Positions 35,749 through 44,320 of a stretch of 64,000 nucleotides of DNA are shown in pieces (within the stretch, counting starts at the first letter, position 1; each line of letters begins with the position of its first letter). Both the position numbers and the translations under genes were made by a program. The DNA comes from Flavobacterium sp. BFFFF1 (lineage in GTDB: Bacteria > Bacteroidota > Bacteroidia > Flavobacteriales > Flavobacteriaceae): assembly GCF_002256285.1 (NCBI RefSeq), contig NZ_NKJE01000021.1:1-64000 (forward strand), in the 5' to 3' direction. The notes below the pieces were generated by a model. The model was given only the letters and a program-made list of their open reading frames with translations, was not told the DNA's origin and ran no database searches.

Positions 35749-37011
35749 ATGACGACAACTGGCACCCTGCGCAGGATCCGATCAAAACAAATCAGCGAGG
35801 AACAGTTTTTCCTGTTCACGATGCTCTTGGTCAATGGCGGCAATTATATTTACAATTTATTGCTCGGCAGAATATTGGGTCCTGAAGCCTTTGCTGATGC
35901 GGCGATCTTAATCACTTTTTTATTGGTGCTTTCATTTCTCGGCATGGCGTTTCAAATTGTAACCTCAAAATATGCTGTACTATTAGAAAAAGACCAGTTG
36001 GATGTATTTATTGCAGGAATTTCAAAAGTGACCATTGGAATCGGAATTGCGATTGGGGCTGCGATAATGATTTTCAGCCACGAACTGCAGTTGCTTTTCC
36101 ATACCAAGACATCAGCCATGTTTGTGGTTTTTGGTTTTGGAATTCCGCTGTATTTGCTCATGAGCGTGAACCGCGGGTTGTATCAGGGAAAAGACCGCCT
36201 GGCCAAAATGGCGATCACCTATCAAACCGAAATGATTAGTAGGCTCGCCATTACGCTGCTTGTGGTATCGCTCTTTCCTTCGTTGCCGACATCGGTCGCG
36301 ATTGCCGCCGGAATCGTTGTTTCTTTTGTGTTTGGGCTGCTTCCTTTTCAAAAGAACTTATTTAAAAAGCCAGAAATTTTAAAGGAAACGATCAACACGA
36401 AAAGCATCATCCGTTTTTTTGCGCTGACGGCATGCTACGAATGTGTTCAAATCATTATAAATAACAGCGACGTCCTTTTGGTAAAACATTATTTCTCAAA
36501 CCATGATGCAGGGTTGTATTCATCATTGGCACTCATTGGCCGGGTAGTTTACTTTGTGGCCTGGATGTTCGTCATGCTGTTATTGCCAAAGGTAATTCAG
36601 CGACAGAAACAAGGATTGGATACGAAATCGGTTTTAATGAAATATGTAGGCTACATCAGCCTTTTGTCCACATCAATTGTTGCCGGCAGCTGTCTTTTCC
36701 CCGAAACGGTGGTGCGCCTGATGTTTGGCAACGATTACCTTGCGATTGCACCTTTGTTGTGGAAGTATGCCCTGGCGACCTCGGTTTTCGCTGTGGCCAA
36801 CATCTTCGCGTATTATTTTCTTTCGCTCGGAAAATACATCCCTGTACTGTTTTCGGGGATAATGGGCCTGACGCAGATTGCACTGATTGTGATGTTTCAC
36901 AAAAGCCTGCAACAAACGGTAGAAATGCAAATCATAGCAATGTTTGGGCTATTATTTATTCAGCTTGCGTATTTCCTTTACCACACAAACAAGAACATTC
37001 GTCTAACGTAA
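35749..37011 (+). CDS. Polysaccharide flippase-like membrane protein (Wzx/MATE-related)
   Basis: 420 residues with about 11-12 membrane helices (for example ILITFLLVLSFLGMAFQIVTS, KVTIGIGIAIGAAIMIFS, LAITLLVVSLFPSL, IALIVMFHKSL). A polysaccharide-transporter pattern starts EEQFFLFTMLLVNGGNYIYNLLLGRILGPEAFADAA. Family role: flips lipid-linked oligosaccharide or helps move nascent polymer across the inner membrane. Second gene of the STAS operon. The last 15 bases contain the distal box of the next promoter. Analogous in size and order to PelG-type flippases but not assignable. Confidence 0.8.
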   Translation: MTTTGTLRRIRSKQISEEQFFLFTMLLVNGGNYIYNLLLGRILGPEAFADAAILITFLLVLSFLGMAFQIVTSKYAVLLEKDQLDVFIAGISKVTIGIGIAIGAAIMIFSHELQLLFHTKTSAMFVVFGFGIPLYLLMSVNRGLYQGKDRLAKMAITYQTEMISRLAITLLVVSLFPSLPTSVAIAAGIVVSFVFGLLPFQKNLFKKPEILKETINTKSIIRFFALTACYECVQIIINNSDVLLVKHYFSNHDAGLYSSLALIGRVVYFVAWMFVMLLLPKVIQRQKQGLDTKSVLMKYVGYISLLSTSIVAGSCLFPETVVRLMFGNDYLAIAPLLWKYALATSVFAVANIFAYYFLSLGKYIPVLFSGIMGLTQIALIVMFHKSLQQTVEMQIIAMFGLLFIQLAYFLYHTNKNIRLT

Positions 37012-37063
37012 ATTTCCATTCGTCGAATAGTCCTGAAAAACAACAGAAGCCGTTCGATATTTG
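36998..37063 (+). promoter_or_regulatory. Promoter P4: two LytTR-like boxes and -7 element (GT4 gene)
   Basis: Boxes TTCGTCTA (36998-37005, within the flippase 3' end) and TTCGTCGA (37019-37026) are 21 bp apart; the second ends 29 bp before GATATTTG (37056-37063). The GT4 start codon lies 25 bp further on. Confidence 0.72.
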
Positions 37064-37088
37064 CACGATAAAAATAAAAACATTAAAA

Positions 37089-38291
37089 ATGAAAATAGCT
37101 GTTGTAACCTCGTTTCCACCCAGTAAAGTGACCTTAAATGAATACGGATATCATTTGGTAAAGAATTTTGTCCAAAAGCACGAAGTATCAGAGCTTTTAC
37201 TGGTGACGGATAAAACTGCCGACCCGAAGCAACTGGATTTCGATAAAAGTGAAAAAGTAAAAGTTCGCGAATGCTGGTCTTTCAACAGTTATGCCAATCT
37301 TTTTACAATTGTAAGGACCATCCTTAAGGAAAAGCCGGATGCGGTGTTGCTGAACCTTCAATTCGTAAAATTTGGCGACAAGAAAATTCCTGCTGCATTA
37401 GGCCTTTTGATACCGATGTTTTTGAAGATTTTCGGATGCAATACCATCGTTTTACTGCATAATATTTTGGAACAGGTCGATTTGGAAAGTGCCGGTTTTA
37501 CAAAAAACAAATGGGTCGAAAAGATTTATAATTTCATTGGAACCAATTTAACACGCTGTTTGCTGCAATCCGATCGCGTGGCGGTTACCATCAGTAAATA
37601 TGTTGATGTTTTATCCGCAAAGTACAAAGCTGACAATGTTGTGCTGATTCCACATGGCTCATTTGAGGCACCTGAAGCTGCAAATTTCGATTTACCAGCG
37701 GGTCCTAAAAAAGTGATGGCTTTCGGGAAGTTCGGCACTTATAAGAAAGTCGAAATTATGATCGAAGCCGTCGAGCAAATCCGGAAGCACAGCGATGAAG
37801 AGATCGAAATTGTGATTGCCGGTACCGACAGCCCGAACACTCCGGGTTATCTGCAATCGGTAAAGGAGAAATATGCACACGTGCCCGGAATTGTCTTTAC
37901 GGGCTATGTTGAGGAAAATCAGGTGGCACAAATTTTCAATGAAAGTGCCGTAGTGGTGTTTCCTTATACTTCAACAACAGGCAGTTCAGGCGTATTGCAC
38001 CAGGCCGGAAGTTATGGTAAGGCGGTAGTGATGCCGGATCTGGGTGACCTGAATCTGTTGGTTCATGAAGAAGGGTATCGCGGAGAATTTTTTAACCCGG
38101 AATGCGCCGGATCATTAGCGGATGCTATTTCCTGTATTTTAAACGATGACCAATACAGGCGAAGCATTGCCCAGGCCAATTATAAAGCGGCGTGCGCGTT
38201 GTCAATGGATAAGATTGTTAGCATGTACCTCAATCGATTCGAGGAAATTGAAATGCAAAAAACGACCAAATTACTCGTACGTAATGTGTGA
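37089..38291 (+). CDS. Glycosyltransferase family 4 protein
   Basis: 400 residues from ATG 37089 (MKIAVVTSFPPSKVTLNEYG); the longer ORF from 36759 runs into the flippase gene and is rejected. A GT-B fold: N-terminal domain with HNILEQVDLE, hinge, and C-terminal Glyco_trans_1 (VIAGTDSPNTPGY, VFTGYVEENQVAQIFNES, FPYTSTTGSSGVLHQAGSYGKAVVMPD, with the Glu/Gly donor-binding segment altered). It transfers a nucleotide-sugar residue in the cytoplasm; sugar and acceptor unknown. Has its own promoter with tandem boxes and overlaps the convergent GH5-like gene end by 21 bp. Confidence 0.85.
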   Translation: MKIAVVTSFPPSKVTLNEYGYHLVKNFVQKHEVSELLLVTDKTADPKQLDFDKSEKVKVRECWSFNSYANLFTIVRTILKEKPDAVLLNLQFVKFGDKKIPAALGLLIPMFLKIFGCNTIVLLHNILEQVDLESAGFTKNKWVEKIYNFIGTNLTRCLLQSDRVAVTISKYVDVLSAKYKADNVVLIPHGSFEAPEAANFDLPAGPKKVMAFGKFGTYKKVEIMIEAVEQIRKHSDEEIEIVIAGTDSPNTPGYLQSVKEKYAHVPGIVFTGYVEENQVAQIFNESAVVVFPYTSTTGSSGVLHQAGSYGKAVVMPDLGDLNLLVHEEGYRGEFFNPECAGSLADAISCILNDDQYRRSIAQANYKAACALSMDKIVSMYLNRFEEIEMQKTTKLLVRNV

Positions 38292-39827
38292 AAATGAAGG
38301 TTTCTTCTTGCCTTTTGAATTCAGGAATCCGAAACTTTTCTGCTTGCTCTTCACCCAGGGCCATTTTCCAGCAACCTGATTGGGAATACTTGGGAAATCA
38401 TATAACGTCCACGATAAAAATGCAAGGTGATTCTTTTTGAATTGCGCTTGCATTTTTTCATGATAAACGCCCTGGTCTTTTTCTGAATGCCCGGACCAAT
38501 GCCAAATTCCGTTATCGGATGGAAGTCCAAATTCCTGGATGACAACAGGCTTATTCACGGCTTTTTCTAAACTGTCATGTTCTTTTTCAAAGTCATCAAT
38601 CGCGTTATAAAAGTGATAGGAAACAAAGTCGACCTTGTCTTTTAATTGCACTGCTGCCGCCGAATTGGACCAGCCAACCGTAATCAGATGGTTCGGGTCA
38701 CTCTGTCTTATAACAGGAATTAAATGTTCAAGCCATTCAAGGACATTCGACTGATTTCGCTTCTCAAAGTCCAGATTGGGCTCGTTTTTTAAATCCCAGG
38801 CAATGATCGCCTTATGGTCTTTGAAGGTGCTTACGATCTTCTCGGCATGCCGGTGTGTAAGCGTCCAGTCGGCAATGCTATAGTCGCTGTAAAAATCGAA
38901 TAAAGTAACGATAACCGCAAGCTCTCTCGAGGCAGCCATGTCGAGCAGGTTTTTGAGTTTGTCTAATTTTTCCTGTTTTACATCGGCTTTGCCAAAATCC
39001 TCATATTGTACAAAAATCCGGATGGTGTTGAGCTTTGCTGATTTAATAATATCCAGATCGCGGCCAATCGTATCCTTGTTAAACGCCTTGCCAAAGGTAT
39101 CCCAGGCGGAATTTTTTGGGTAGTAGTTTATGCCCTTCATTACAAATTCCCTATCGTTTTTATATATTTTCTTCCCACTGACTTTGAAAACCGGTGCGGT
39201 AACAACGGTATCTATAGGAAAATCAGAGGGCTTCATTTTCTGGATATGACGCACACGCCAAAATCCGTCTTCGAGCAGCATCATCACTTTGTAGGAGGCC
39301 GTATCCTGGATTGTAGCAATCAGTTTTTCCGATTGGAATATCTTTTGAAATTCGACTACATTGCGGTCTGTAAATACGACCAATTGCCCATCGGCACTGT
39401 AGAATTCCAGCGACGGATGGTGCTCCAGGGTTGTACTTTCAATGGTGAGGTTCTTTTTGGAATTCTCGCCGATGGTTCGGTATAGATTCGTCCGGGCATT
39501 CTGCGTATAATAATCTTCAATACCCTCATTCCGATTATCTTCCAAAGATTTATTTTTAACGACCCATGAAAAAAGGTAGTGCTTTTCTATGGTCTTAAGG
39601 GTGTTCGGTTCCATTATACGGCCCGGATTTTCTAGACTTTCCCATTTTACGTTAGGAAGGTAAGTGTTGATGGTTTCTTTGTCCAGGTGCAGCATTGACG
39701 TACGGCTGGCACCTGAATTCATGTAAGTGAGTACCGAATTGATTCCCATAATGACAAGCAGGTTGACTGCAATAAATGTGACGATGAGTACGACGCGAAT
39801 AGATATTTTATTGTTAATTAATGACAT
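38271..39827 (-). CDS. Membrane-anchored GH5-like glycoside hydrolase
   Basis: 518 residues. One N-terminal membrane anchor (residues ~11-33) places the rest outside the inner membrane. Residues ~40-210 are a mixed domain of unknown type (a nuclear-transport-factor-like segment, YYTQNARTNLYRTIG). The catalytic (beta/alpha)8 region is ~215-515: FVMKGINYYP, NTIRIFVQYED, acid/base E349 in WDLKNEP, and nucleophile E432 in VIQEFGLPS, the GH5/cellulase-clan motifs. Likely trims or releases the polysaccharide made here, as PelA and BcsZ do in other loci. Overlaps its upstream neighbour by 14 bp and the convergent GT4 gene by 21 bp. Confidence 0.8.
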   Translation of the reverse strand: MSLINNKISIRVVLIVTFIAVNLLVIMGINSVLTYMNSGASRTSMLHLDKETINTYLPNVKWESLENPGRIMEPNTLKTIEKHYLFSWVVKNKSLEDNRNEGIEDYYTQNARTNLYRTIGENSKKNLTIESTTLEHHPSLEFYSADGQLVVFTDRNVVEFQKIFQSEKLIATIQDTASYKVMMLLEDGFWRVRHIQKMKPSDFPIDTVVTAPVFKVSGKKIYKNDREFVMKGINYYPKNSAWDTFGKAFNKDTIGRDLDIIKSAKLNTIRIFVQYEDFGKADVKQEKLDKLKNLLDMAASRELAVIVTLFDFYSDYSIADWTLTHRHAEKIVSTFKDHKAIIAWDLKNEPNLDFEKRNQSNVLEWLEHLIPVIRQSDPNHLITVGWSNSAAAVQLKDKVDFVSYHFYNAIDDFEKEHDSLEKAVNKPVVIQEFGLPSDNGIWHWSGHSEKDQGVYHEKMQAQFKKNHLAFLSWTLYDFPSIPNQVAGKWPWVKSKQKSFGFLNSKGKKKPSFSHITYE

Positions 39828-41049
39828 ATTCTTTGGTTTCGGTGGTTTGGGTTACGCCGAGCGTAGTGATTTTAAAACGATAGGCTTTCTCCTTATAAAT
39901 ATCAGCAGGCAATACAAACGAGGCGTATCCTTTGTTGCTTTCTTCGTACAATGTAGCGACTGCTTTTGGACCATGGTATACCACTACTTTTACCTGAATG
40001 CCGTCAGGAACCAATTGGCCCATGAAGCTCCGCAAAGGACCCACTTGTAAAGTCCGGTTCTGGTTTGTAAAATCATAATTGAATGACGCGATGAGCGGAT
40101 TGTAATGAATACGCAAGTGGTTACTGGTTGCTATCCCGGTAACATATGCTTTTACAATATAGTCGTCTTGATGGTCCGGGTGCAGTAGTTGTGCCGTGGC
40201 AATGCCGCCAATTGTCGTGCCAAAGGTTTTTAAATTTTTCTGATTGGCATTCGTAATATTGAATGTCACCATCGTGCCATCACTGACGGTGTTCCCATAA
40301 GCGTCTTTTATGATCGAAGTAGTAAACTTCGTGATTTGATTTCCATCTGCAAAGGCATGATTTCTGGCGTAATTTATAGTAAAATCCGTAGCGATATTTG
40401 GATAAATTTCAGTTTCAATTTCTTTAGTAGCCGTTTGACTGCAATCGCTGGAGACCAGTAACTTACCCGATTTGTTTTCGGAAAAAATGTCTTTCCACGC
40501 AATGAAATTCATTGTTTTCTCGGTTGTGACTGAAATATTGTCCAAAAACTGGTGCTTGATAAGAACCGGAGTATTGTCTGCCAGCGGATTGTCAAAACCA
40601 TCAGTAGGAACCGTGACCATCATGGTAAACTCTTTTCCTCCGGCTAAAATACTTCTTGGCCCGAGGTAGTTTTCAATGTGAACCTGTGATTTATTCGAGG
40701 GGAGTATTTCAACATTCCCCTGGATTAGGGTCTTATTTTCGGTTGTTAAAAACCATGAAATGGTACCCGTTTTGGTGCTGTAGCTTTCGGGGAAAATAAA
40801 AACGAATTTGTCTTTTTCTTTTCTCGGCTCCAGGATCGTTTTTCCATAAGAATGGATGATGAAAAGCATCGGTATTTCCGAATCCGGAGAACCTGAAAAT
40901 CTAAGCGCAACCGGTTCTCCGGCACGAAATGAACTTTCTCTTGAAATCAGGTGAAATGAGGCGGGTTTTTTACCGGAAACCAATACACTTCCAAATGACA
41001 GCAATGCCAAAGCACAAAAAAGAAAAAATAGATAAGTTGTCTTTTTCAT
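39814..41049 (-). CDS. Secreted Ig-like (Big_1-type) protein of the polysaccharide locus
   Basis: 411 residues with a signal peptide or signal anchor (FLFCALALLSFGSVLVSG). A beta-rich body contains a bacterial Ig-like segment near 225-310: FADGNQITKFTTSIIKDAYG then TVSDGTMVTFNI and GIATAQLL, typical of Big_1/invasin-like domains. No catalytic motif or T9SS domain, so it probably stays in the periplasm or on the inner membrane. Its start overlaps the stop of the GT-C-like gene by one base (TAATG) and its end overlaps the GH5-like gene, a tightly coupled operon. Probably a structural partner of the two. Confidence 0.65.
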   Translation of the reverse strand: MKKTTYLFFLFCALALLSFGSVLVSGKKPASFHLISRESSFRAGEPVALRFSGSPDSEIPMLFIIHSYGKTILEPRKEKDKFVFIFPESYSTKTGTISWFLTTENKTLIQGNVEILPSNKSQVHIENYLGPRSILAGGKEFTMMVTVPTDGFDNPLADNTPVLIKHQFLDNISVTTEKTMNFIAWKDIFSENKSGKLLVSSDCSQTATKEIETEIYPNIATDFTINYARNHAFADGNQITKFTTSIIKDAYGNTVSDGTMVTFNITNANQKNLKTFGTTIGGIATAQLLHPDHQDDYIVKAYVTGIATSNHLRIHYNPLIASFNYDFTNQNRTLQVGPLRSFMGQLVPDGIQVKVVVYHGPKAVATLYEESNKGYASFVLPADIYKEKAYRFKITTLGVTQTTETKEYVIN

Positions 41050-44000
41050 TAGCGTGGGTTTCCAACAAAATTGTTGATTTCAATTTTAATGTAGTCGTAG
41101 CCCTTTCCGGGTACTTTTTGCAATTGTTCCAATTCCTGGCCATATTTTCGGTTCGGAACCACAGCTTTGGCGATTGATGCATTTGCGAGGCCATTTACAA
41201 AACAATTTTCAAGGGACGATTTTAATAGGCGAACGCCCTTTAGGTCCAATAGTTCGTAATTAAAGAAATGTTTTCGCTGCACCCGAACGCCCTCATGCAT
41301 AAAAGCATGGTCTACGTATACCAATTCTTTTTTTGAATTATAATAGGAAATCAGCAGTTCCGGAATGGTTGATTCCTGAATTCCTGAATTGAACAAAGTG
41401 CCTTGCAACTGGTTGTTTTCGATGTTGAGATCAGACAAGCCCACAGCGGTGTAAAGATCGGTAATGGCTACGTTTCCTGCGGCCTGAATGTCGAAAGTAA
41501 CCGGGATTCCCTTAATATCCAAAGGCGTAAACTCGTTCGGGTTAAAAGTTGTCGGCTTCAGATCGGTGTTTTTCAACCAGGCAATGTCTTCAAAATTCAC
41601 CCTGAAACTGGTGATTTCTTTTGGCATTAATTTATGTTTTATAACGTATTTGGCATTGTGGGATGCCAGTTTTTTATCGTTTTTGTCATACAAAGTGGCT
41701 TTTAAAGTGACATCGGCGGGAACATTATCCACGTTCTGCAGCGTTCCGATAATAATATACTCCTGCTGCCACCGGATGAGCCGTGCTGAAAGTATCTCCA
41801 AAACAGGCTGTTTGAGAACATCATCGTGATAGGTTTGTTGTGTTGTGACAGCCCTTCTTCCGTGCTTGTAAAAGTCGGTAGTGTTTGCCGAAACAAATTG
41901 GTCCGGGGGGATATCGATGTCTAACTTATTCGGTTTCAGAAACCATTTTCCACCTATTTTTACTGCCTCATGAGTATAATCCCGACGGATGATTTCGAGC
42001 GGCGTAACCCATTTGGTACGCGCTATTATTTGCGCTTTACCTTTAGACTGGTGTATGGTTTCCATTTCAATGGCATCTAATTTCGCATAAGAATTTAGTA
42101 TGCCATCCTGAACTGACGTTTCCAGCATAAACTGGGACAAAGGGTATTTCTTATCGGGAACCAACAACGAATACGCTTTCTCATATTCCTTAAAATCAAG
42201 CGCGTCATAGTATGATTTTACGACATTTAAAGCAGAAATCTGTGTGGCGTTACTCAAGTAAAGTCTGTAAATGAAAATGCCGATGACCACCGTTAAAATC
42301 AAGGCCCACAGCTGCATCAGGGAAATCAATCGGTTTGGGAAATGCTGGTATGGAAGCGCGAAATTGAAAAAATCTGGTTTTGCAATCGCTTTAAGTTTAA
42401 GGGATTGGTATAAGAGCATCTGGATGTTCAATATGAAAGCAATCAGAATGGTCAGCAGTGGTATAATGCCCCACATGAGCTTTTGGTATTTCGGGATATC
42501 TTCAAACGGAAGGATTTTCGATAGCGGTGCAACATTTAGTTTTTCCCAAACCATGATGCCATTTTCGAGTTGAGAAAGGCGGTGCCAGCCGCAGAAATAC
42601 AAAATCGGGTCATAGAATTTGTCGTTGGAAAAAACGTACTTCAGGTTGTATTTTTCAGGAACTGTGAGGAATTGCTGCAGGGAGCCGATGCCTTCGAGTC
42701 CGCGAAATTTTGAATTTTCCAACCGCTCAACCGCACGTGAAGTCAATTCGGGCAACCGTCGTGCAGAATGATAATTGCCATCTACAGTGAGTGCTTTGGT
42801 CTGGAGTGATAAAGTGGCCATCTGATCGCCGAAGCCCAATGTCAGGTACCGCCATTGGTCGTGTTGGTCCTGATTTAAGAAATTCACAATCGGCAGCATA
42901 TTGATTCTTTGAGGCTGAAATGGCCTGAAGTAGCCCAGTGTAATGGTAAAAACGGCAAACCCTAAAAAAATGCCAGCGAGCAACCCGCACACGATCCGAT
43001 GGTAAACAGATCCGAATCGGCGCTGCATCGCTTCACTTAAATCGCCTTCCACCAAACGGTACGTCAACTCCCCGAACAACGGCAGGCTCATAATTGAAGC
43101 CCAAAGCGTAAAGCGGTCAAGCGTAAGGATGTTGAAGGCATTTTTTCCTAATAACATCAACGGAATAGGGGTCGTGCCGCCCGTACCTAAAAGAGTCAGT
43201 AACGCAAACGAAAGCCCAAAAAACAAAAACCGCTTGCTGAAAAACCGATAATATAAATAAGGCATGAAAAACAGCAGAATTCCCCATGGAATTAAGAAGA
43301 ACATCAATCCTGATGACGTAACCTCGAGGAAATTGTCCCGACTCCCGTGCGGAATGGGAACCTGTGTAATTGGATTGTTTCGGGAGTTGATCCAGTACGG
43401 AAGAATACAAATGATCAATAAGAATACCGCTGTAGCACCAAAAACGACGATGCGTTTAAATAAAGATCGAAATGAATTATAGAATATCCTGAATGTAACT
43501 TCCTTATAACTGGTGACCTTTTCCCGGGATACATCCATGATTGCCATTCCGATGAGCGGAAATATGAAAAAGACCATCCCAAAAAGCGGGGTTACATGGT
43601 GTGAACAAACTGTGACGGCCAGCAGCGACACCGCCCTGAAAAAATAACGGTATTCACCTTTTTTAATCCACAAATAAATCTCCGGCAAACTGTGCATTAA
43701 TACTGAAATACCGATGATACTGGGCAGCTGCCCAAAAATATGCAGTGTTTCTACAAACGAAGAGGAAAAAACAGCCACCAGTGCGGCATATCCTGCAATG
43801 GTCCTGTTTCCCGTAAGCAGCAATGAGAAGCGGAATACTCCGGTAATGAACAAGATCACCCCCAATATTGCGACGGTAAAAAGCCCGAATTTTAAGCCTC
43901 CGAGAAGCGAAAGGACTGCGATACACTGATGCACTAAAGGCGGATAGCCAGTAACCGTAAAGCCGGTGTACCAACTGTAATTCCAGGGTTCAAACCAACT

Positions 44001-44138
44001 GTGGGCATAGTGATTTGCGAAAAAAAGATGAATTAAAGCATCGTAGGTATTTTCTAAAGTGAAGAAAATAGCACTTCCGTGGAACACGATCGCGATGAGA
44101 AGTGCAACGACGAGATATTTATTAGACTTTTCTTTCAC
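41049..44138 (-). CDS. Large polytopic membrane protein, GT-C-like (probable oligosaccharyl or sugar transfer)
   Basis: 1029 residues. The first ~440 residues carry about 10-12 membrane helices. The first loop has NTYDALIHLFFANHYAHSWF, with Asp and His placed like the catalytic loop of GT-C/PTPS-related glycosyltransferases. A further helix pair at ~580-650 leads to a large soluble beta-rich C-terminal domain (~660-1029, with a SnoaL/NTF2-like segment YYDALDFKEYEKAYSLLVPDKKYPLS). It probably acts in the inner membrane with the periplasmic part on polysaccharide assembly. First gene of a three-gene minus-strand operon, divergent from the REC-GT2 gene. Confidence 0.65.
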   Translation of the reverse strand: MKEKSNKYLVVALLIAIVFHGSAIFFTLENTYDALIHLFFANHYAHSWFEPWNYSWYTGFTVTGYPPLVHQCIAVLSLLGGLKFGLFTVAILGVILFITGVFRFSLLLTGNRTIAGYAALVAVFSSSFVETLHIFGQLPSIIGISVLMHSLPEIYLWIKKGEYRYFFRAVSLLAVTVCSHHVTPLFGMVFFIFPLIGMAIMDVSREKVTSYKEVTFRIFYNSFRSLFKRIVVFGATAVFLLIICILPYWINSRNNPITQVPIPHGSRDNFLEVTSSGLMFFLIPWGILLFFMPYLYYRFFSKRFLFFGLSFALLTLLGTGGTTPIPLMLLGKNAFNILTLDRFTLWASIMSLPLFGELTYRLVEGDLSEAMQRRFGSVYHRIVCGLLAGIFLGFAVFTITLGYFRPFQPQRINMLPIVNFLNQDQHDQWRYLTLGFGDQMATLSLQTKALTVDGNYHSARRLPELTSRAVERLENSKFRGLEGIGSLQQFLTVPEKYNLKYVFSNDKFYDPILYFCGWHRLSQLENGIMVWEKLNVAPLSKILPFEDIPKYQKLMWGIIPLLTILIAFILNIQMLLYQSLKLKAIAKPDFFNFALPYQHFPNRLISLMQLWALILTVVIGIFIYRLYLSNATQISALNVVKSYYDALDFKEYEKAYSLLVPDKKYPLSQFMLETSVQDGILNSYAKLDAIEMETIHQSKGKAQIIARTKWVTPLEIIRRDYTHEAVKIGGKWFLKPNKLDIDIPPDQFVSANTTDFYKHGRRAVTTQQTYHDDVLKQPVLEILSARLIRWQQEYIIIGTLQNVDNVPADVTLKATLYDKNDKKLASHNAKYVIKHKLMPKEITSFRVNFEDIAWLKNTDLKPTTFNPNEFTPLDIKGIPVTFDIQAAGNVAITDLYTAVGLSDLNIENNQLQGTLFNSGIQESTIPELLISYYNSKKELVYVDHAFMHEGVRVQRKHFFNYELLDLKGVRLLKSSLENCFVNGLANASIAKAVVPNRKYGQELEQLQKVPGKGYDYIKIEINNFVGNPR

Positions 44139-44188
44139 GTTTGCCTGCGCTGGTTATTGTGAATGTAAATATAGGAATAAACAACATG

Positions 44189-44196
44189 TCGACGAG
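44189..44196 (-). promoter_or_regulatory. Isolated LytTR-like box facing the GT-C operon
   Basis: Minus-strand CTCGTCGA lies in the divergent spacer and reads toward the GT-C gene. It ends only 15 bp before a -7-like TATATTTA (44173-44166), so it does not obey the 29-30 bp rule, and a second box at 21 bp is not convincing. Confidence 0.3.
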
Positions 44197-44222
44197 TTTT
44201 AAGTAACGGTACTAACTTTCCA

Positions 44223-44290
44223 TTCGTCGACACAAACGTATCCGTTAGTCTAAAATCGACAATTCAGGGTTTAAAGTCAATCTATATTTG
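44223..44290 (+). promoter_or_regulatory. Promoter P5: two LytTR-like boxes and -7 element (REC-GT2 gene)
   Basis: Boxes TTCGTCGA (44223-44230) and TTAGTCTA (44245-44252, in CCGTTAGTC, one base from the AlgR consensus CCGTTCGTC) are 22 bp apart. The second ends 30 bp before TATATTTG (44283-44290), an exact -7 consensus; the ATG is 30 bp further on. Confidence 0.75.
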
Positions 44291-44320
44291 TCATGAAATT
44301 AATCGCAAAAAATAAAAATC

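Noticed and set aside
36759..37088. N-terminal extension of the GT4 protein
   Set aside because: It runs inside the flippase gene and past the P4 promoter; the ATG at 37089 fits the GT4 N-terminus.
33194..38291. A true Pel operon
   Set aside because: Although a TPR-barrel, flippase and GT4 are present, sizes and motifs do not match PelF or PelG well and no PelD/PelE/PelA was found; kept as an analogy only.
44189..44196. Second regulated promoter for the GT-C operon with the same rule
   Set aside because: Only one good box on that strand; the distance to the -7-like element is 15 bp and not 29-30, and a partner at 21 bp is not convincing.
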